Of a stretch of DNA of 64,000 bases, positions 23,636-32,469 are shown piece by piece. A program made the translations under genes and the position numbers. Within the stretch, counting starts at the first letter, position 1; every line of letters starts with the position of its first letter. The stretch spans positions 1 through 64,000 of the forward strand of contig CAKTZR010000006.1 of NCBI GenBank assembly GCA_934636105.1, in the 5' to 3' direction. Origin of the DNA: an uncultured Clostridia bacterium. Lineage in GTDB: Bacteria; Bacillota; Clostridia; Christensenellales; Aristaeellaceae. Under the pieces are notes generated by a model that ran no database searches, had not been told where the DNA came from, and saw only the letters and a program-made list of their open reading frames with translations.

Positions 23636-24190
23636 ATGCGCCAAAGCAAGAGACAGGTGACGGACAAGGCGACGATCTGCGCCATGCTCGACGCCATCGA
23701 TACGATTCACGTCGCGATGCACGACGAGCCGTTTCCGTATGTCGTGCCGCTGAATTTCGGCTATGACTGGGATGAAAAGCTCGTTTTTTTTTTCCACTGT
23801 GCGCACGAGGGATACAAACTCGATTTGCTGCACAAAAACCCGCATGTCTGCGTCAACGCGTCGAGCTTCGTTTCCTACGCGGGCGCGAGTGTCAAGGGCC
23901 ATCTGCACGATTATCGTTCGGTGACGGCGCGCGGCGTGGCGGAAAAACTGGAACCCGGTTCGGCGGCGTTCATTCACGCGCATGAGCAGCTGCTAACCCA
24001 CAATCTGCGCGATAAATCGCAGGTGCATACCACGGCGATGCAGTTCATTGAGCTGTGGAAAATCACCTGTGAGGATGTGACGGCCAAGGCGGAGATCACG
24101 CCGAAAACCCTGGAGGGCGTGGCTTATGCGCCCGCAAAGGGCGACGGCGTGCCGCTGGACGAAAGCCATATTCTGGATATGCACAAATAA
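23636..24190 (+). CDS. FMN-binding split-barrel protein (pyridoxamine 5'-phosphate oxidase-like, NimA type)
   Basis: 184 residues. The N-terminus M..K.R.V.D.A.I..ML and the block PYVVPLNFGYDWDEKLVFFFHCAHEGYKLDLL are typical of the clostridial PNPOx-like / NimA-related flavoproteins. The later VTARGVAEKL strand and the conserved H suggest FMN binding. Probably a cytoplasmic flavin reductase. The substrate is unknown. It follows the sirtuin gene by 12 bases with its own AAAGGAG site and is likely in the same operon. Confidence 0.85.
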   Translation: MRQSKRQVTDKATICAMLDAIDTIHVAMHDEPFPYVVPLNFGYDWDEKLVFFFHCAHEGYKLDLLHKNPHVCVNASSFVSYAGASVKGHLHDYRSVTARGVAEKLEPGSAAFIHAHEQLLTHNLRDKSQVHTTAMQFIELWKITCEDVTAKAEITPKTLEGVAYAPAKGDGVPLDESHILDMHK

Positions 24191-24248
24191 AATGAAACCC
24201 CATGACTCAAACGATTCGTCGGTGAACCATGGGGGCTTCATTTTATTT
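24185..24248. terminator. Bidirectional terminator
   Basis: AAATAAAATGAA.CCCCATG pairs with CATGGGG.CTTCATTTTATTT. It lies between the flavoprotein gene and the convergent ABC operon, with A- and T-runs on both sides. Confidence 0.8.
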
Positions 24249-24255
24249 GTGCGGT

Positions 24256-25029
24256 TTAATTGCCGCATTCAATGCTGATGGCGTTGAATTTTTCGAGGAT
24301 ATCTTCGACTTTGAGGTTTTTGCGCGCTTCGCCGGAAACATCCAGCTCTGCATGCCCCTGATGCATCATCAGCAGGCGGTCGCCATATTCGACGGCATAG
24401 CGCAGATTATGCGTGACCATGATGGTCGTCAGCTGCTTTTCGCGGACGATTTTACCCGTCAGCTGCATGATGATTTCGGCGGTCTTGGGGTCGAGCGCCG
24501 CGGTGTGTTCGTCGAGAATCAGAAACTCAATCGGGGTCATCGTGCTCATCAGCAGCGCCATTGCCTGACGCTGGCCGCCGGAAAGGTTGCCGACCGGAAC
24601 GCCCATTTTATCCTCCAGGCCAAGACCGAGCTGGGCGAGCATCGCGCGGTATTCCTCCGCTTTTTTGCGGTTGACGCAGGGGAGCAGGTTGAACGGCTTG
24701 CCCTTGTTATCCGCCATGGACATGTTTTCCAGAATCGTCATCGAGGGGCATGTGCCGCGCGAAGGATCCTGATAGACGCGACCGATGCGGCGGTGACGCT
24801 TATGCTCCGGCATATGCGTGATATCCTCGTTGCCGATGAGAATTTTGCCCTCGTCAATCGGGATCGAGCCGCAGATGATGTTGAGCAGCGACGTTTTGCC
24901 CGAACCGTTTGAACCGACCACGCAGACGAACTGCTTGTCCGGAATGGAGAGGGAGAAATCGTTGAACAGACAGGTTTCGTTGACCGTGCCGCCCTGATAG
25001 ACCTTGACGATGTTGCGCAGCTCAAGCAT
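24256..25029 (-). CDS. trpZ: ABC transporter ATPase of the tryptophan-type importer
   Basis: 257 residues. Walker A GSNGSGKTSL, Q-loop VYQDPSRGTCPSMTILENM, signature LSGGQRQAMALLM, Walker B FLILDEHTAALDP and switch His VTHNL are all present. The start is ATG 25029, which overlaps the permease stop by eight bases. Third gene of the trpX-Y-Z type operon read from the T-box leader at 27.3 kb. The gene name follows the streptococcal trpXYZ naming and is inferred from the TGG specifier upstream. Confidence 0.85.
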   Translation of the reverse strand: MLELRNIVKVYQGGTVNETCLFNDFSLSIPDKQFVCVVGSNGSGKTSLLNIICGSIPIDEGKILIGNEDITHMPEHKRHRRIGRVYQDPSRGTCPSMTILENMSMADNKGKPFNLLPCVNRKKAEEYRAMLAQLGLGLEDKMGVPVGNLSGGQRQAMALLMSTMTPIEFLILDEHTAALDPKTAEIIMQLTGKIVREKQLTTIMVTHNLRYAVEYGDRLLMMHQGHAELDVSGEARKNLKVEDILEKFNAISIECGN

Positions 25030-25900
25030 GGTGTTTCGCCTTCTTTCGATGACCGCCCGCGACGATGATGATGAACAGCAGCGCCGCCGTGACGAGTTTG
25101 AGATCAAACGGGGAAAGGCCGAAGCTCAAGGCGAGCGCCACGCAGCCCTTGTAGAGAATCGAGCCGAGGACAACCGCCGTCGTTGCGCGCAGGAAGCGCA
25201 GGCCGCGGAGCAGCTGCGTGCCGACAATGACGGAGGCGACAGCCAGCACCAGCGTGCCCGTGCCCATCGAGATATCGAAGTAGCGCTGATATTGGCACAT
25301 GATGCAGCCGGAGAGCGCAACCAGCGCGTTGGCAATCGCCAGACCAAGGATTTTCACCTTGCCGCTGTCCTTGGCAAGGCTGGCGACGAGCGTGGGGTTA
25401 TCGCCGGTTGCGCGGAGCAGGAAGCCGGAACGGGTGGAGAGGTACGCATCCATCAGCACCTTGACGACAATCGCAATGATGGCCATCAGAATGACCGGGG
25501 CATAGGGCTGAACGCCCGCCGGCAGGCCGGAAATGAAGTCGTTTTTGAAAAGCGTGTTGAAGGAGAACAGCTGCACGTTCGCGCGGCCTGCGATATGCAG
25601 GTTGATCGAATACAGGCCCGTCATCATGATGATGCCCGAAAGCAGATCACGCACGTGGAATTTCACGTGGATGACGCCGGTGACAGCGCCAGCCGCCGCG
25701 CCCGCCAGCAGGGAAGCCGGAAGCGTCCAGAGCGGATCAATGCCGTTTGAGATCATCAGCGCCGTGACCGCCGCGCCGAGCGGGAAAGTCGAATCGACCG
25801 TCATATCCGGAAAATCCAGAATTTTGAATGTGATGTACACGCCGAGGGCCAGAACCGCGTAAATCAGGCCCTGTTCGAGCACGCCGAGCAGCTGTGCCAT
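25022..25900 (-). CDS. trpY: ABC transporter permease of the tryptophan-type importer
   Basis: 292 residues with eight to nine hydrophobic segments. The opening GLIYAVLALGVYITFKILDFPDMTVDSTFPLGAAV is typical of the permease family that works with ABC_sub_bind receptors (BPD_transp_2 fold). A single permease of this kind acts as a homodimer. Between the receptor gene and this gene there are 81 bases. The gene is co-transcribed under the Trp T-box. Confidence 0.85.
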   Translation of the reverse strand: MAQLLGVLEQGLIYAVLALGVYITFKILDFPDMTVDSTFPLGAAVTALMISNGIDPLWTLPASLLAGAAAGAVTGVIHVKFHVRDLLSGIIMMTGLYSINLHIAGRANVQLFSFNTLFKNDFISGLPAGVQPYAPVILMAIIAIVVKVLMDAYLSTRSGFLLRATGDNPTLVASLAKDSGKVKILGLAIANALVALSGCIMCQYQRYFDISMGTGTLVLAVASVIVGTQLLRGLRFLRATTAVVLGSILYKGCVALALSFGLSPFDLKLVTAALLFIIIVAGGHRKKAKHHA

Positions 25901-25981
25901 ATTGAACCTCCGTGATGACGCAAGCGCGCACAGAACCTTCGTCCTGTGCGGCGCGATGCGGTTTCTTTTTATGGAATGGGA

Positions 25982-26944
25982 TTATTCCGCTTCGATGGCG
26001 CGGGCGGCCAGATCATCGGAAAGGGTGATGCCGAAGCGGGTGAGCGCTTCCGAATTGATGTACAGGCTCGGATCGGAGATGACTTCATAGGTCATGTCGC
26101 TGGCCTTCGCTTCGCCCTTGAGCACCTTTGCGGCCATCAGGCCGGTCTGGCGGCCCAGCGCAATGTAATCAAGACCTTCGGCGGCGACGCAGCCGAGCTT
26201 CACCTGCTCAATTTCGGAGCCGAAAACCGGCTTGCCCGCGGCGTTGGCTTTATCCAGCACGAGCGCCAGCGCGGAGACGACGGTGTTATCCGTGAGATTG
26301 GTCAGGCAATCGACCTTGGAAAGCAGCGCATCGAGCGCCAGCGGGATATCGGCCGAGGTGCTGATGCCGGATTCGATGATTTCAAAGCCATAATCCGGAG
26401 CGAGGGACTTGTAGGTTTCGATGGTCGAGAGGGAATTGACCTCGCTGGTCGTGTAGAGAATGCCGATGGCTTTCGCGTCCGGCAGCATGGCGCGGATGGT
26501 GGCCAGCTGCGCCGCGACCGGCAGTGCATCGGAAGTGCCGGTCACTTCGCCGGCGGCCTTGCCGTCCGCATCCGCAAAGCCTGCGGAAACCGGATCGGAA
26601 ACGGCGGTGTAAATCGTCGGGATTTCGCCCGCCGCGTTGTAGCAGGCCTGCGCCATCGGGGTCGCAATACCTACCATTAAGTCAACCGGCTTGGCGGCGA
26701 ACTGCGCGGCGATCTGCTGGGCGATGCCCATATCGGCCTGTGCGTTCTGGTAGAGGATGGTCAAATTGTCGCCTTCGACCAGACCGGCTTCCGCCAGGCC
26801 TTCGATGAAACCGGTGCGGCAGTTGTCCAAAGAGCCGTGCTCGGCGAACTGGCCGATGCCGACGGTGTAGCTTTCTGCGGCCGCAAAGGCGGCGGTGGCG
26901 GTGAGAACGAGGGTGGCGGCGACAGCGATCATGCGCTTCATCAT
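25982..26944 (-). CDS. trpX: Substrate-binding protein of the tryptophan-type importer
   Basis: 320 residues with signal peptide MMKRMIAVAATLVLTATAAFA and no lipobox cysteine. ESYTVGIGQFAEHGSLDNCRTGFIEGL is the hallmark start of the ABC_sub_bind (PF04392) family, whose members bind aromatic amino acids. TAVSDPVSAG and the C-terminal GRQTGLMAAKVL block are also present. It would collect substrate outside the cell for the permease and ATPase. The T-box upstream with a TGG specifier points to tryptophan. GGAGGT precedes the start. Confidence 0.88.
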   Translation of the reverse strand: MMKRMIAVAATLVLTATAAFAAAESYTVGIGQFAEHGSLDNCRTGFIEGLAEAGLVEGDNLTILYQNAQADMGIAQQIAAQFAAKPVDLMVGIATPMAQACYNAAGEIPTIYTAVSDPVSAGFADADGKAAGEVTGTSDALPVAAQLATIRAMLPDAKAIGILYTTSEVNSLSTIETYKSLAPDYGFEIIESGISTSADIPLALDALLSKVDCLTNLTDNTVVSALALVLDKANAAGKPVFGSEIEQVKLGCVAAEGLDYIALGRQTGLMAAKVLKGEAKASDMTYEVISDPSLYINSEALTRFGITLSDDLAARAIEAE

Positions 26945-27019
26945 AGGAATACCTCCTGCTTTCTGGGCTTTTTTCGCCCGGTCGATTGGTTAGTAGCGGG
27001 AAAGCGGGGAAGTGGGGGT

Positions 27020-27300
27020 AAAAGAAAACGCCCCATGCTTCCTTTTCAAGAAACATGAGGCGGAAAATACATTCCGTGGTGCCACTCACATTGGCCAAAC
27101 TGGCCCGCTCACCCCGTACCATCATACGGTGCAGCCTGATAACGGATCTGCGTCCCGTCCTCGTCTAATAAGGCCAAAGCCCGTTGACGAGGCCCTCGGA
27201 AAGCCCATTTCGAAAGACCGGCTATACCGCACTTCCAGCAACGGCGGCTCTCTGCAATAGCGGGAAAGCTTTCTACTTCTCTTTCCTCAAGCGGTTTGTG
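27020..27300 (-). promoter_or_regulatory. T-box leader with TGG (Trp) specifier
   Basis: Read on the minus strand. The T-box signature GAGTGGCACCACGGAAT (near 27,074-27,090) matches the conserved GGTGG.ACC.CG antiterminator bulge. A stem I begins at about 27,275, with GCAGAGAGCC, GCTGGAAGTGCGG and a specifier loop GAAATGGGCTTTCCGAG holding TGG. A terminator stem (27,029-27,062) is followed by TTTTCTTTT. When uncharged tRNA-Trp binds, read-through into the transporter genes is expected. Confidence 0.85.
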
Positions 27301-27314
27301 TTTTGTTTGATTGC

Positions 27315-27343
27315 ATTATAGCGGCGGACAAATCATTTGTCAA
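27315..27343 (-). promoter_or_regulatory. Consensus sigma-A promoter of the T-box transcript
   Basis: Minus strand TTGACA (27338-27343), exactly 17 bp, TATAAT (27315-27320). A perfect match in both hexamers. Confidence 0.9.
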
Positions 27344-27452
27344 CCCCTATTTTCATTTTTTTTCAAAAAAGTTCAAATCTCGGTCGAATGCGCGCGAAGC
27401 TGGGAAACTGTCGTCCGGCAGATAGAAGGCTGCGAAAAAACGGGAACAGCCC

Positions 27453-27481
27453 TTGACGCGCCTATTCAACGCGGCTATAAT
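27453..27481 (+). promoter_or_regulatory. Promoter of the hydrolase operon
   Basis: TTGACG (27453-27458), 17-bp spacer, TATAAT (27476-27481), pointing away from the T-box promoter. Confidence 0.8.
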
Positions 27482-27540
27482 AAAAACCGTCATAGGTTAG
27501 AAAAAACTAACGATAGTCGCATACAAAAGGGGAGAGCGTT

Positions 27541-28326
27541 ATGAAGGTGTATGCCTTTGGAAAGCCGGATGCGCCCGCCATCCTGCTTCTGCCCGGCACA
27601 TGCTGCGATTGGAAAGGAAATTTTGAGGCGGTGATTCCGCTGCTGGCGGCCAAACACCGCGTGCTCTGCGTCAGCTACGACGGCTTTGATTCGAGCGAAA
27701 AAACCGAGTTTCCGACCATGCTGGAGGAAACCGAGCGGATCGAAGCCTATGTCACGCAGCATTGCGGCGGCCATGTCTGCGCGGCTTACGGCTGTTCGCT
27801 GGGCGGATCGTTCGTCGGCCTGCTGGCAGCGCGGCAGAACATTCGGCTGGATTACGGCATTCTCGGCAGCTCGGATTTGGATCAGGCGTCGCCCTTAATC
27901 GCCGGGCTGCAAATGAAGCTGTTGATGCCGCTGATCTATCCGCTGATTCGGGATGGGCAGTTCAAGCTGGGCTTTCTGCGCAGGCAGATGGAAAAGACGC
28001 TGCGCGAAAAGGGCGATTACGCGCAGGCGTTTATGAGGATGTTTGGCGGCGCGCGGCCCTTCATTACGAAGAAAAGCTGCGAAAACCAGTTTTATTCCGA
28101 TTTGGTCACGCTTCTGCCGGATCATATCGACACGCCGACGGAAATTCACATCTTTTATGCGCTGAAGATGGGCGCGAAATATCGCGCGCGATACATGCGG
28201 CATTTTGCGCATCCGATTCTGCATGAGCAGGATTTGCAGCACGAGGAGCTGCTGGCGTGCCATCCGCAGGAGTGGGCGGAGCTGGTCGGGCGGATTATGG
28301 AAGGAAAAGAGGAGGCAAAGGCATGA
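27541..28326 (+). CDS. Alpha/beta hydrolase
   Basis: 261 residues. ILLLPGTCCDWKGNFEAV is the oxyanion-side loop and GCSLGGSFVGLL the nucleophile elbow with Ser. The order fits a soluble alpha/beta hydrolase, with a lid region in the middle (PLIYPLIRDGQFKLGFLRRQ). The C-terminal catalytic His is probably in the CHPQEW stretch. Substrate unknown. First gene of a three-gene operon with four-base overlaps. AAAGGGGAG precedes the start. Confidence 0.8.
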   Translation: MKVYAFGKPDAPAILLLPGTCCDWKGNFEAVIPLLAAKHRVLCVSYDGFDSSEKTEFPTMLEETERIEAYVTQHCGGHVCAAYGCSLGGSFVGLLAARQNIRLDYGILGSSDLDQASPLIAGLQMKLLMPLIYPLIRDGQFKLGFLRRQMEKTLREKGDYAQAFMRMFGGARPFITKKSCENQFYSDLVTLLPDHIDTPTEIHIFYALKMGAKYRARYMRHFAHPILHEQDLQHEELLACHPQEWAELVGRIMEGKEEAKA

Positions 28327-29255
28327 AATCGATTCATTTTGACGTGGAGCAGAGCGGCTTTTACGGCGCATATTGGAAAAGCGAACAGCCTTCGGATTGC
28401 GCGCTGATTGCGATGCTGGGCGACGATCCGGAGGATTATCTGGCGCGGTCGGCGGTGAAATGGGTGATCCGCCAGGGGATCAACGTGATGACGATGTCCC
28501 CGGCGAAAAAGGATTACGGCCATCACAACTATCCGTTGGAGCGGATTGAAGCGGCGATCCGCTGGCTCAAGGCGAACGGCAACCGCAAGATTGGCATTGT
28601 CGGCGCATCGACGACGGGCACGCTTGCGCTGACAGCCGCATCCTATTTTCCGGAACTGACGCTGACCATCGCCATGACGCCCAGCGACTTCATCTGGCAG
28701 GGCTTTATGCAGGGCAAGCGGGACGGCTGCACGGAGTGGCCGATTGAGGGCGAATCGCTCTTTTCCTATCACGGCGAACCGCTGCCGTATATGCCGTTCT
28801 GCTATCAGCACCCGGAGTATGGTCATGTGATGCAGGCGGAAACGAAGGGCTCCGGCGATTTCCTGCGCTCCTGCAGGCTGTTTGAGGATTCCGAACGGGC
28901 CCATCCCATCACGGAAGCGGAGACGATCAAGATTGAGCGCATTCAGGGCAAGCTGCTTGTTGTCGGCGCGGAGGACGACGGCCTGTGGCCCACGGCGAAA
29001 TACATCCGGCGCATGGAGAAGCGGCTGAAGGAAAAGCCGCATGCCTGTGAAGTGGAGATCGCCGTTTATGAGCATGGCACGCACTTCGTCTTCCCGGAGG
29101 GGATGATGAAGACGATGCTGCCCGTCGGTTCTGGACTGTTTGTGAAGCTCATGTTCAGAGATGCGCGGAAATACGGCAAGGCGTGCAGGCAGACGCGCGA
29201 GGACATCGACCGCCGCGTGACGGCCAATCTGGCTGCATGGAGGAATGCAAAATGA
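28323..29255 (+). CDS. Acyl-CoA thioester hydrolase/BAAT-like alpha/beta hydrolase
   Basis: 310 residues. GIVGASTTGTLALTAAS is the nucleophile elbow (GxS form) and FIWQGF the following strand. KLLVVGAEDDGLWPTAKYIRRM carries the acid, and HGTHFVFPEGM the catalytic His. This order matches the C-terminal domain of BAAT-type acyltransferase/thioesterases, without their N-terminal domain. It overlaps both neighbours by four bases (ATGA), so all three products are co-translated. Substrate unknown. Confidence 0.75.
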   Translation: MKSIHFDVEQSGFYGAYWKSEQPSDCALIAMLGDDPEDYLARSAVKWVIRQGINVMTMSPAKKDYGHHNYPLERIEAAIRWLKANGNRKIGIVGASTTGTLALTAASYFPELTLTIAMTPSDFIWQGFMQGKRDGCTEWPIEGESLFSYHGEPLPYMPFCYQHPEYGHVMQAETKGSGDFLRSCRLFEDSERAHPITEAETIKIERIQGKLLVVGAEDDGLWPTAKYIRRMEKRLKEKPHACEVEIAVYEHGTHFVFPEGMMKTMLPVGSGLFVKLMFRDARKYGKACRQTREDIDRRVTANLAAWRNAK

Positions 29256-29887
29256 AATACGCAGGAATGCCGATGGGCATGTGGGTGCTGTTTGCATCGT
29301 CCTTTCGAAAGAACCTGACGAAATTCTTCGATATGGATGAGATGACGGCGAAGGCCGTGACGAAGCGGGCGAAGGGCAAATACCGCGAGATCATTGATGA
29401 TTTACCGAAGTTTGAAAAGACCGATCGATTCAAAATGAACATCGTCAACAGCGCGATGCTCTGCGCGTTCATCCTTTCCATGCCCAAGCGCCCGGAGGTG
29501 GAGCCGCTGACGGGTTATTACGAGGCGGCGATGATGACCAAACCCATGCGTTGGTTCTGCCGAAAGAGCGGCAAGAACAAGTTCAGCGAAAAGGATATTC
29601 AGGGCATGAAGCAGACCGAGCAGCTCAAGGCCGCCGACCGCAACCCGTATTCCTGGAACATGGAATTTTATCCGTATGCGGATGGCAGCGGATACGAAGC
29701 GCGCTTCACCCAATGCGGCATCTGCACGCTGATGAAAAAGCTGGGGCTGTACGACCTGACCCCGGCGATGTGTCATCTGGATTATTCCATGAGCGAAGCA
29801 GGCGAACGCACGAATTTTGTCCGCCAATATACGCTGGCTTCCGGCGGGCCGTATTGCGACTGCGGATATGTGGATAAGAAAAAATGA
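29252..29887 (+). CDS. L-2-amino-thiazoline-4-carboxylate hydrolase-like protein
   Basis: 211 residues. A helical N-terminal half is followed by the conserved block FTQCGICTLMKKLGLYDLTPAMCHLDYSM and the final GGPYCDCGY. The cysteine-rich pattern fits the ATC hydrolase family (PF14196), named after a thiazoline-opening enzyme, though most members are uncharacterised. ATG 29252 overlaps the stop of the previous gene and has GGAGG upstream. Exact reaction not known. Confidence 0.75.
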   Translation: MKYAGMPMGMWVLFASSFRKNLTKFFDMDEMTAKAVTKRAKGKYREIIDDLPKFEKTDRFKMNIVNSAMLCAFILSMPKRPEVEPLTGYYEAAMMTKPMRWFCRKSGKNKFSEKDIQGMKQTEQLKAADRNPYSWNMEFYPYADGSGYEARFTQCGICTLMKKLGLYDLTPAMCHLDYSMSEAGERTNFVRQYTLASGGPYCDCGYVDKKK

Positions 29888-29924
29888 CGGCAGCTTTTGC
29901 TTGCCACGTCTGTATAAAAAAACG

Positions 29925-29965
29925 GGCACAGGCTCTGCGCGGTTGACGGAGTCTGTGCCTTTTTA
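29925..29965 (+). terminator. Terminator of the hydrolase operon
   Basis: GGCACAGGCTC pairs with GAGTCTGTGCC, followed by TTTTT. Confidence 0.75.
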
Positions 29966-30024
29966 AAGATATTTTGCTCAAATATACAAGAAAAAAGCCT
30001 GAAAGTCAGCACTTTCAGACAAAA

Positions 30025-30373
30025 TGGTGGAGGTGAGGAGAATCGAACTCCTGTCCGAAAAAGCGACAGCCAAGTTTTCTCCGAGCGCAGTCCGCGATTT
30101 AACATTCCCTCCTCCCAGCGCCCACGAACGGGCTCAGGGATTCAGTAGCTTCATAATGTGTTCAAGCTGCAAAGCTTAGGCAAGAACATGGCCCGCTAAA
30201 TGACGCCGGGTTCCGGTGCAGCGGGATCACCGGGCCGACGCGCAGCCTAATTAGGCCGCGAGGCAATAATCGTTATTGTCAGTTCATTTTTAAATTTCCC
30301 GATTTTTACGTGGCTCGGGGCCACGGCTCGCTTACCTGACCGCCCACAATCCCGTCGAAACCAGTACACCCCC
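30025..30373 (-). ncRNA. ssrA: Transfer-messenger RNA
   Basis: 349 nt on the minus strand. It starts GGGGGTGTACTGGTTTCGAC and ends with a TCGATTCTCCTCACC T-arm side and CCACCA. The two ends pair into the alanyl acceptor stem. The tag frame appears to end in N-D-Y-C-L-A-A before TAA, with the usual -LAA ending but an uncommon Cys. It lies 13 bases downstream of smpB, the usual partner, and releases stalled ribosomes. Confidence 0.95.
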
Positions 30374-30386
30374 ATAAAAGCAAGAA

Positions 30387-30863
30387 TCAGTCTTCTCCGC
30401 GGTTTTTGGAACGCAGCGCGCGCTGAATGTCGCGTTGAGCGTCCTTAGCCGCCATATCGTCGCGTTTGTCATGCAGCTTTTTGCCCTTGCAAAGCCCAAG
30501 CTCCATTTTGAATCGGCCATCCTTCAAATAAACCTGAAGGGGAATGAGCGAATAGCCCATCTTGCCGACTTCCTGCGCGAGATGGCGGATCTGGCTCTTG
30601 TGCAGCAACAGCTTTTTCTGGCGCAGGGGATCGGTATTGAAGATGTTGCCCTGCTCATAGGGACTGATATGCATGCCGCAGACCAGTACTTCGCCATCCT
30701 TGACGATGGCGAAACTCTCTTTGAGGTTCATCCGCCCCTGCCGCATGCTCTTGACTTCGGTGCCCTTGAGCTCCATGCCGCATTCCAGCCGCTCCTCGAC
30801 GAAGTAATCGTGGAACGCTTTTTTGTTTTGAGCCATCGGCTTAATGCCTTTTGCGCGCGCCAT
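30387..30863 (-). CDS. smpB: SsrA-binding protein
   Basis: 158 residues, full length. NKKAFHDYFVEERLECGMELKGTEVKSMRQGRMNLKESFA is the conserved N-terminal core (given in one family-typical order), HISPYEQGN the central loop, and the basic tail KGKKLHDKRDDMAAKDAQRD the ribosome-decoding tail. ATG 30863 has GAGGAGGAA upstream. A longer frame from 30893 is not supported. It binds tmRNA, encoded just downstream, for trans-translation. Confidence 0.97.
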   Translation of the reverse strand: MARAKGIKPMAQNKKAFHDYFVEERLECGMELKGTEVKSMRQGRMNLKESFAIVKDGEVLVCGMHISPYEQGNIFNTDPLRQKKLLLHKSQIRHLAQEVGKMGYSLIPLQVYLKDGRFKMELGLCKGKKLHDKRDDMAAKDAQRDIQRALRSKNRGED

Positions 30864-30989
30864 GCGATTTCCTCCTCGAAAGATGCTGTGCATAGTATAG
30901 CACAGGGAAGGAAAATTGGCAAGCGGCAGGTTCCGTTCGCAACGATAAACTGACTGATTTGCAGTTTTTAAAGCTGTGAAACAGCACGC

Positions 30990-31018
30990 TTGAGGTTTGT
31001 TTTATTTTATGATATGAT
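30990..31018 (+). promoter_or_regulatory. Promoter of the pyridoxal-kinase-like gene
   Basis: TTGAGG (30990-30995), 17-bp spacer, TATGAT (31013-31018). Confidence 0.55.
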
Positions 31019-31143
31019 GAATAAAAACACAGATTCAGTTCCAATTATTAGACATTTTATGAATCTTAATAGGATATAAAAACAGAAAATCGATATGTAT
31101 TCGGGCTTTATGCAGATTTTAAAATAGAAAGGATATCCCCTCC

Positions 31144-31893
31144 ATGACCATTTTGCTTCTCGGCGACCTGACGGGCCGCAGCCGCGTTGCGCTGCGCATG
31201 CTGACCTTTGAACTGGAAAAGCGCGGTCACGAAGTGCTGATGCTTCCGACGGCGCTCATTTCCAACACCCTCAATCTGGGCAGAGCCGCGACGCTGGATA
31301 CGACCGATTATCTGCTGGAATCGCTGGCTGCGTGGAAAAGTCTCGGCCTTTCGTATGACCTCGTCTACATCGGCTATGTAACCGGGCTTGCGCAGGCAGA
31401 AAAGCTCTGCGATATTGTGGATGGTGCGCGGGCGCACGGCATTCCCGTTGTGGTTGATCCGATTCTGGGGGATAACGGCAGACGCTACAACAGCGTGACG
31501 ATGGAGCAAGCCGAAGCCATGAAGCGCTTGGTGCGGCACGCTGACGTCATCACGCCGAACCTGACGGAAGCCTGTTTGCTGACGGATACGCCCTTTGCGG
31601 ATGCAGACGTTCAAGTGCTGCTGGACAAGCTGGGCGAAACCGGGAAAAGTGTGCTCATCACCAGCGCAGGCGATACCGTGGCCGGGCTGGATGTGCAGAC
31701 GGGGGAGCGCTTTTGCATTCCGTTTGAACGTGTGCCCGGCGAGCATTGGGGCACGGGCGACCGTTTCTGCGCGCTGCTGCTGGATGGACTGGCGCGAAAA
31801 ATTCCGCTTGCGCAGGCGGCCAAGCGAGCCAGCGACGGGGTATACAGCGCACTCAAAGCAGAAAATCCCTCAAATCCTATTGACGAAGTATGA
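31144..31893 (+). CDS. Pyridoxal/pyridoxamine kinase-like protein
   Basis: 249 residues of the ribokinase/PdxK fold. VALRMLTFELEKRGHEVLMLPTALISN matches the PdxK substrate loop, YIGYVTGLAQ and VVDPILGDNGRRYNSV the middle motifs, and ITPNLTEACLLT the family signature. The nucleotide end reads HWGTGDRFCALLLDGL, where GTGD supplies the catalytic Asp. It would phosphorylate B6 vitamers in the cytoplasm. It is slightly shorter than E. coli PdxY (287), and substrate preference is unproven. Confidence 0.85.
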   Translation: MTILLLGDLTGRSRVALRMLTFELEKRGHEVLMLPTALISNTLNLGRAATLDTTDYLLESLAAWKSLGLSYDLVYIGYVTGLAQAEKLCDIVDGARAHGIPVVVDPILGDNGRRYNSVTMEQAEAMKRLVRHADVITPNLTEACLLTDTPFADADVQVLLDKLGETGKSVLITSAGDTVAGLDVQTGERFCIPFERVPGEHWGTGDRFCALLLDGLARKIPLAQAAKRASDGVYSALKAENPSNPIDEV

Positions 31894-31943
31894 TATAAAG
31901 TGATATACTGGGCATACTGAAGTGAGAAGCGGAGGGATTGCGC

Positions 31944-32387
31944 ATGATGATTTCAACCAAGGGACGGTATGCCCTGCGCATTATGGCGGATGTGGCGCAG
32001 CACGACGGCGAAATGCCGGTGAGCGTGCGCGAAATCGCCCAGCGGCAGGATATTTCCGGAAAATATATGGAGCAGATCATCAGCGTGCTGACGAGAAGCG
32101 GCCTTTTGCGCAGCATTCGCGGCGCGCAGGGCGGCTATCATCTGGCGAAGCGTCCTGAAGATATCACGGTCGGCATGATCCTGCGCGCGACGGAGGGCGA
32201 TCTCGCTCCGGCCGAGTGCGTTTCGATGGATGGGCATGTCTGCACGCGGAGCGGCGTGTGCCCGTCCCATGCCGTGTTTGCCAAGGTATACAGCGCCATC
32301 AACAATGTCATTGACGGCGTGACCCTGTGCGATTTGATTCCGGAGGGCGAGAGCCTGCCGATGACGCACACGGGCGCCTGCATGTAA
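31944..32387 (+). CDS. Rrf2-family regulator with a possible Fe-S site
   Basis: 147 residues. STKGRYALRIMADVAQHDGE is the classical Rrf2 start, and a winged helix follows (QRQDISGKYMEQIISVLTRSGLLRSIRGAQGGYHLAK, in two parts). Three cysteines in ECVSMDGHVCTRSGVC give C-x7-C-x5-C, close to the IscR cluster ligand pattern, so it may sense iron-sulfur status. A promoter lies at TTGACG 31880 / TATACT 31904. GGAGGG precedes ATG 31944. No isc or suf genes are in the window, so its targets are not visible. Confidence 0.88.
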   Translation: MMISTKGRYALRIMADVAQHDGEMPVSVREIAQRQDISGKYMEQIISVLTRSGLLRSIRGAQGGYHLAKRPEDITVGMILRATEGDLAPAECVSMDGHVCTRSGVCPSHAVFAKVYSAINNVIDGVTLCDLIPEGESLPMTHTGACM

Positions 32388-32401
32388 AGCTGCATATCAT
32401 C

Positions 32402-32440
32402 AAAAGGATCGCCTCTCAACGTGGGAAGCGATCCTTTTTT
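32402..32440 (+). terminator. Terminator of the Rrf2 gene
   Basis: AAAAGGATCGC pairs with GCGATCCTTTT, followed by T residues. It also faces the convergent secreted-protein gene. Confidence 0.75.
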
Positions 32441-32469
32441 GATGCGTTTTTGATTACAAAGCCGTAGAA

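Noticed and set aside
24229..26680. Plus-strand open frames opposite the ABC importer genes
   Set aside because: They are composition shadows of GC-rich minus-strand genes with complete ABC motifs. They show no domain pattern of their own.
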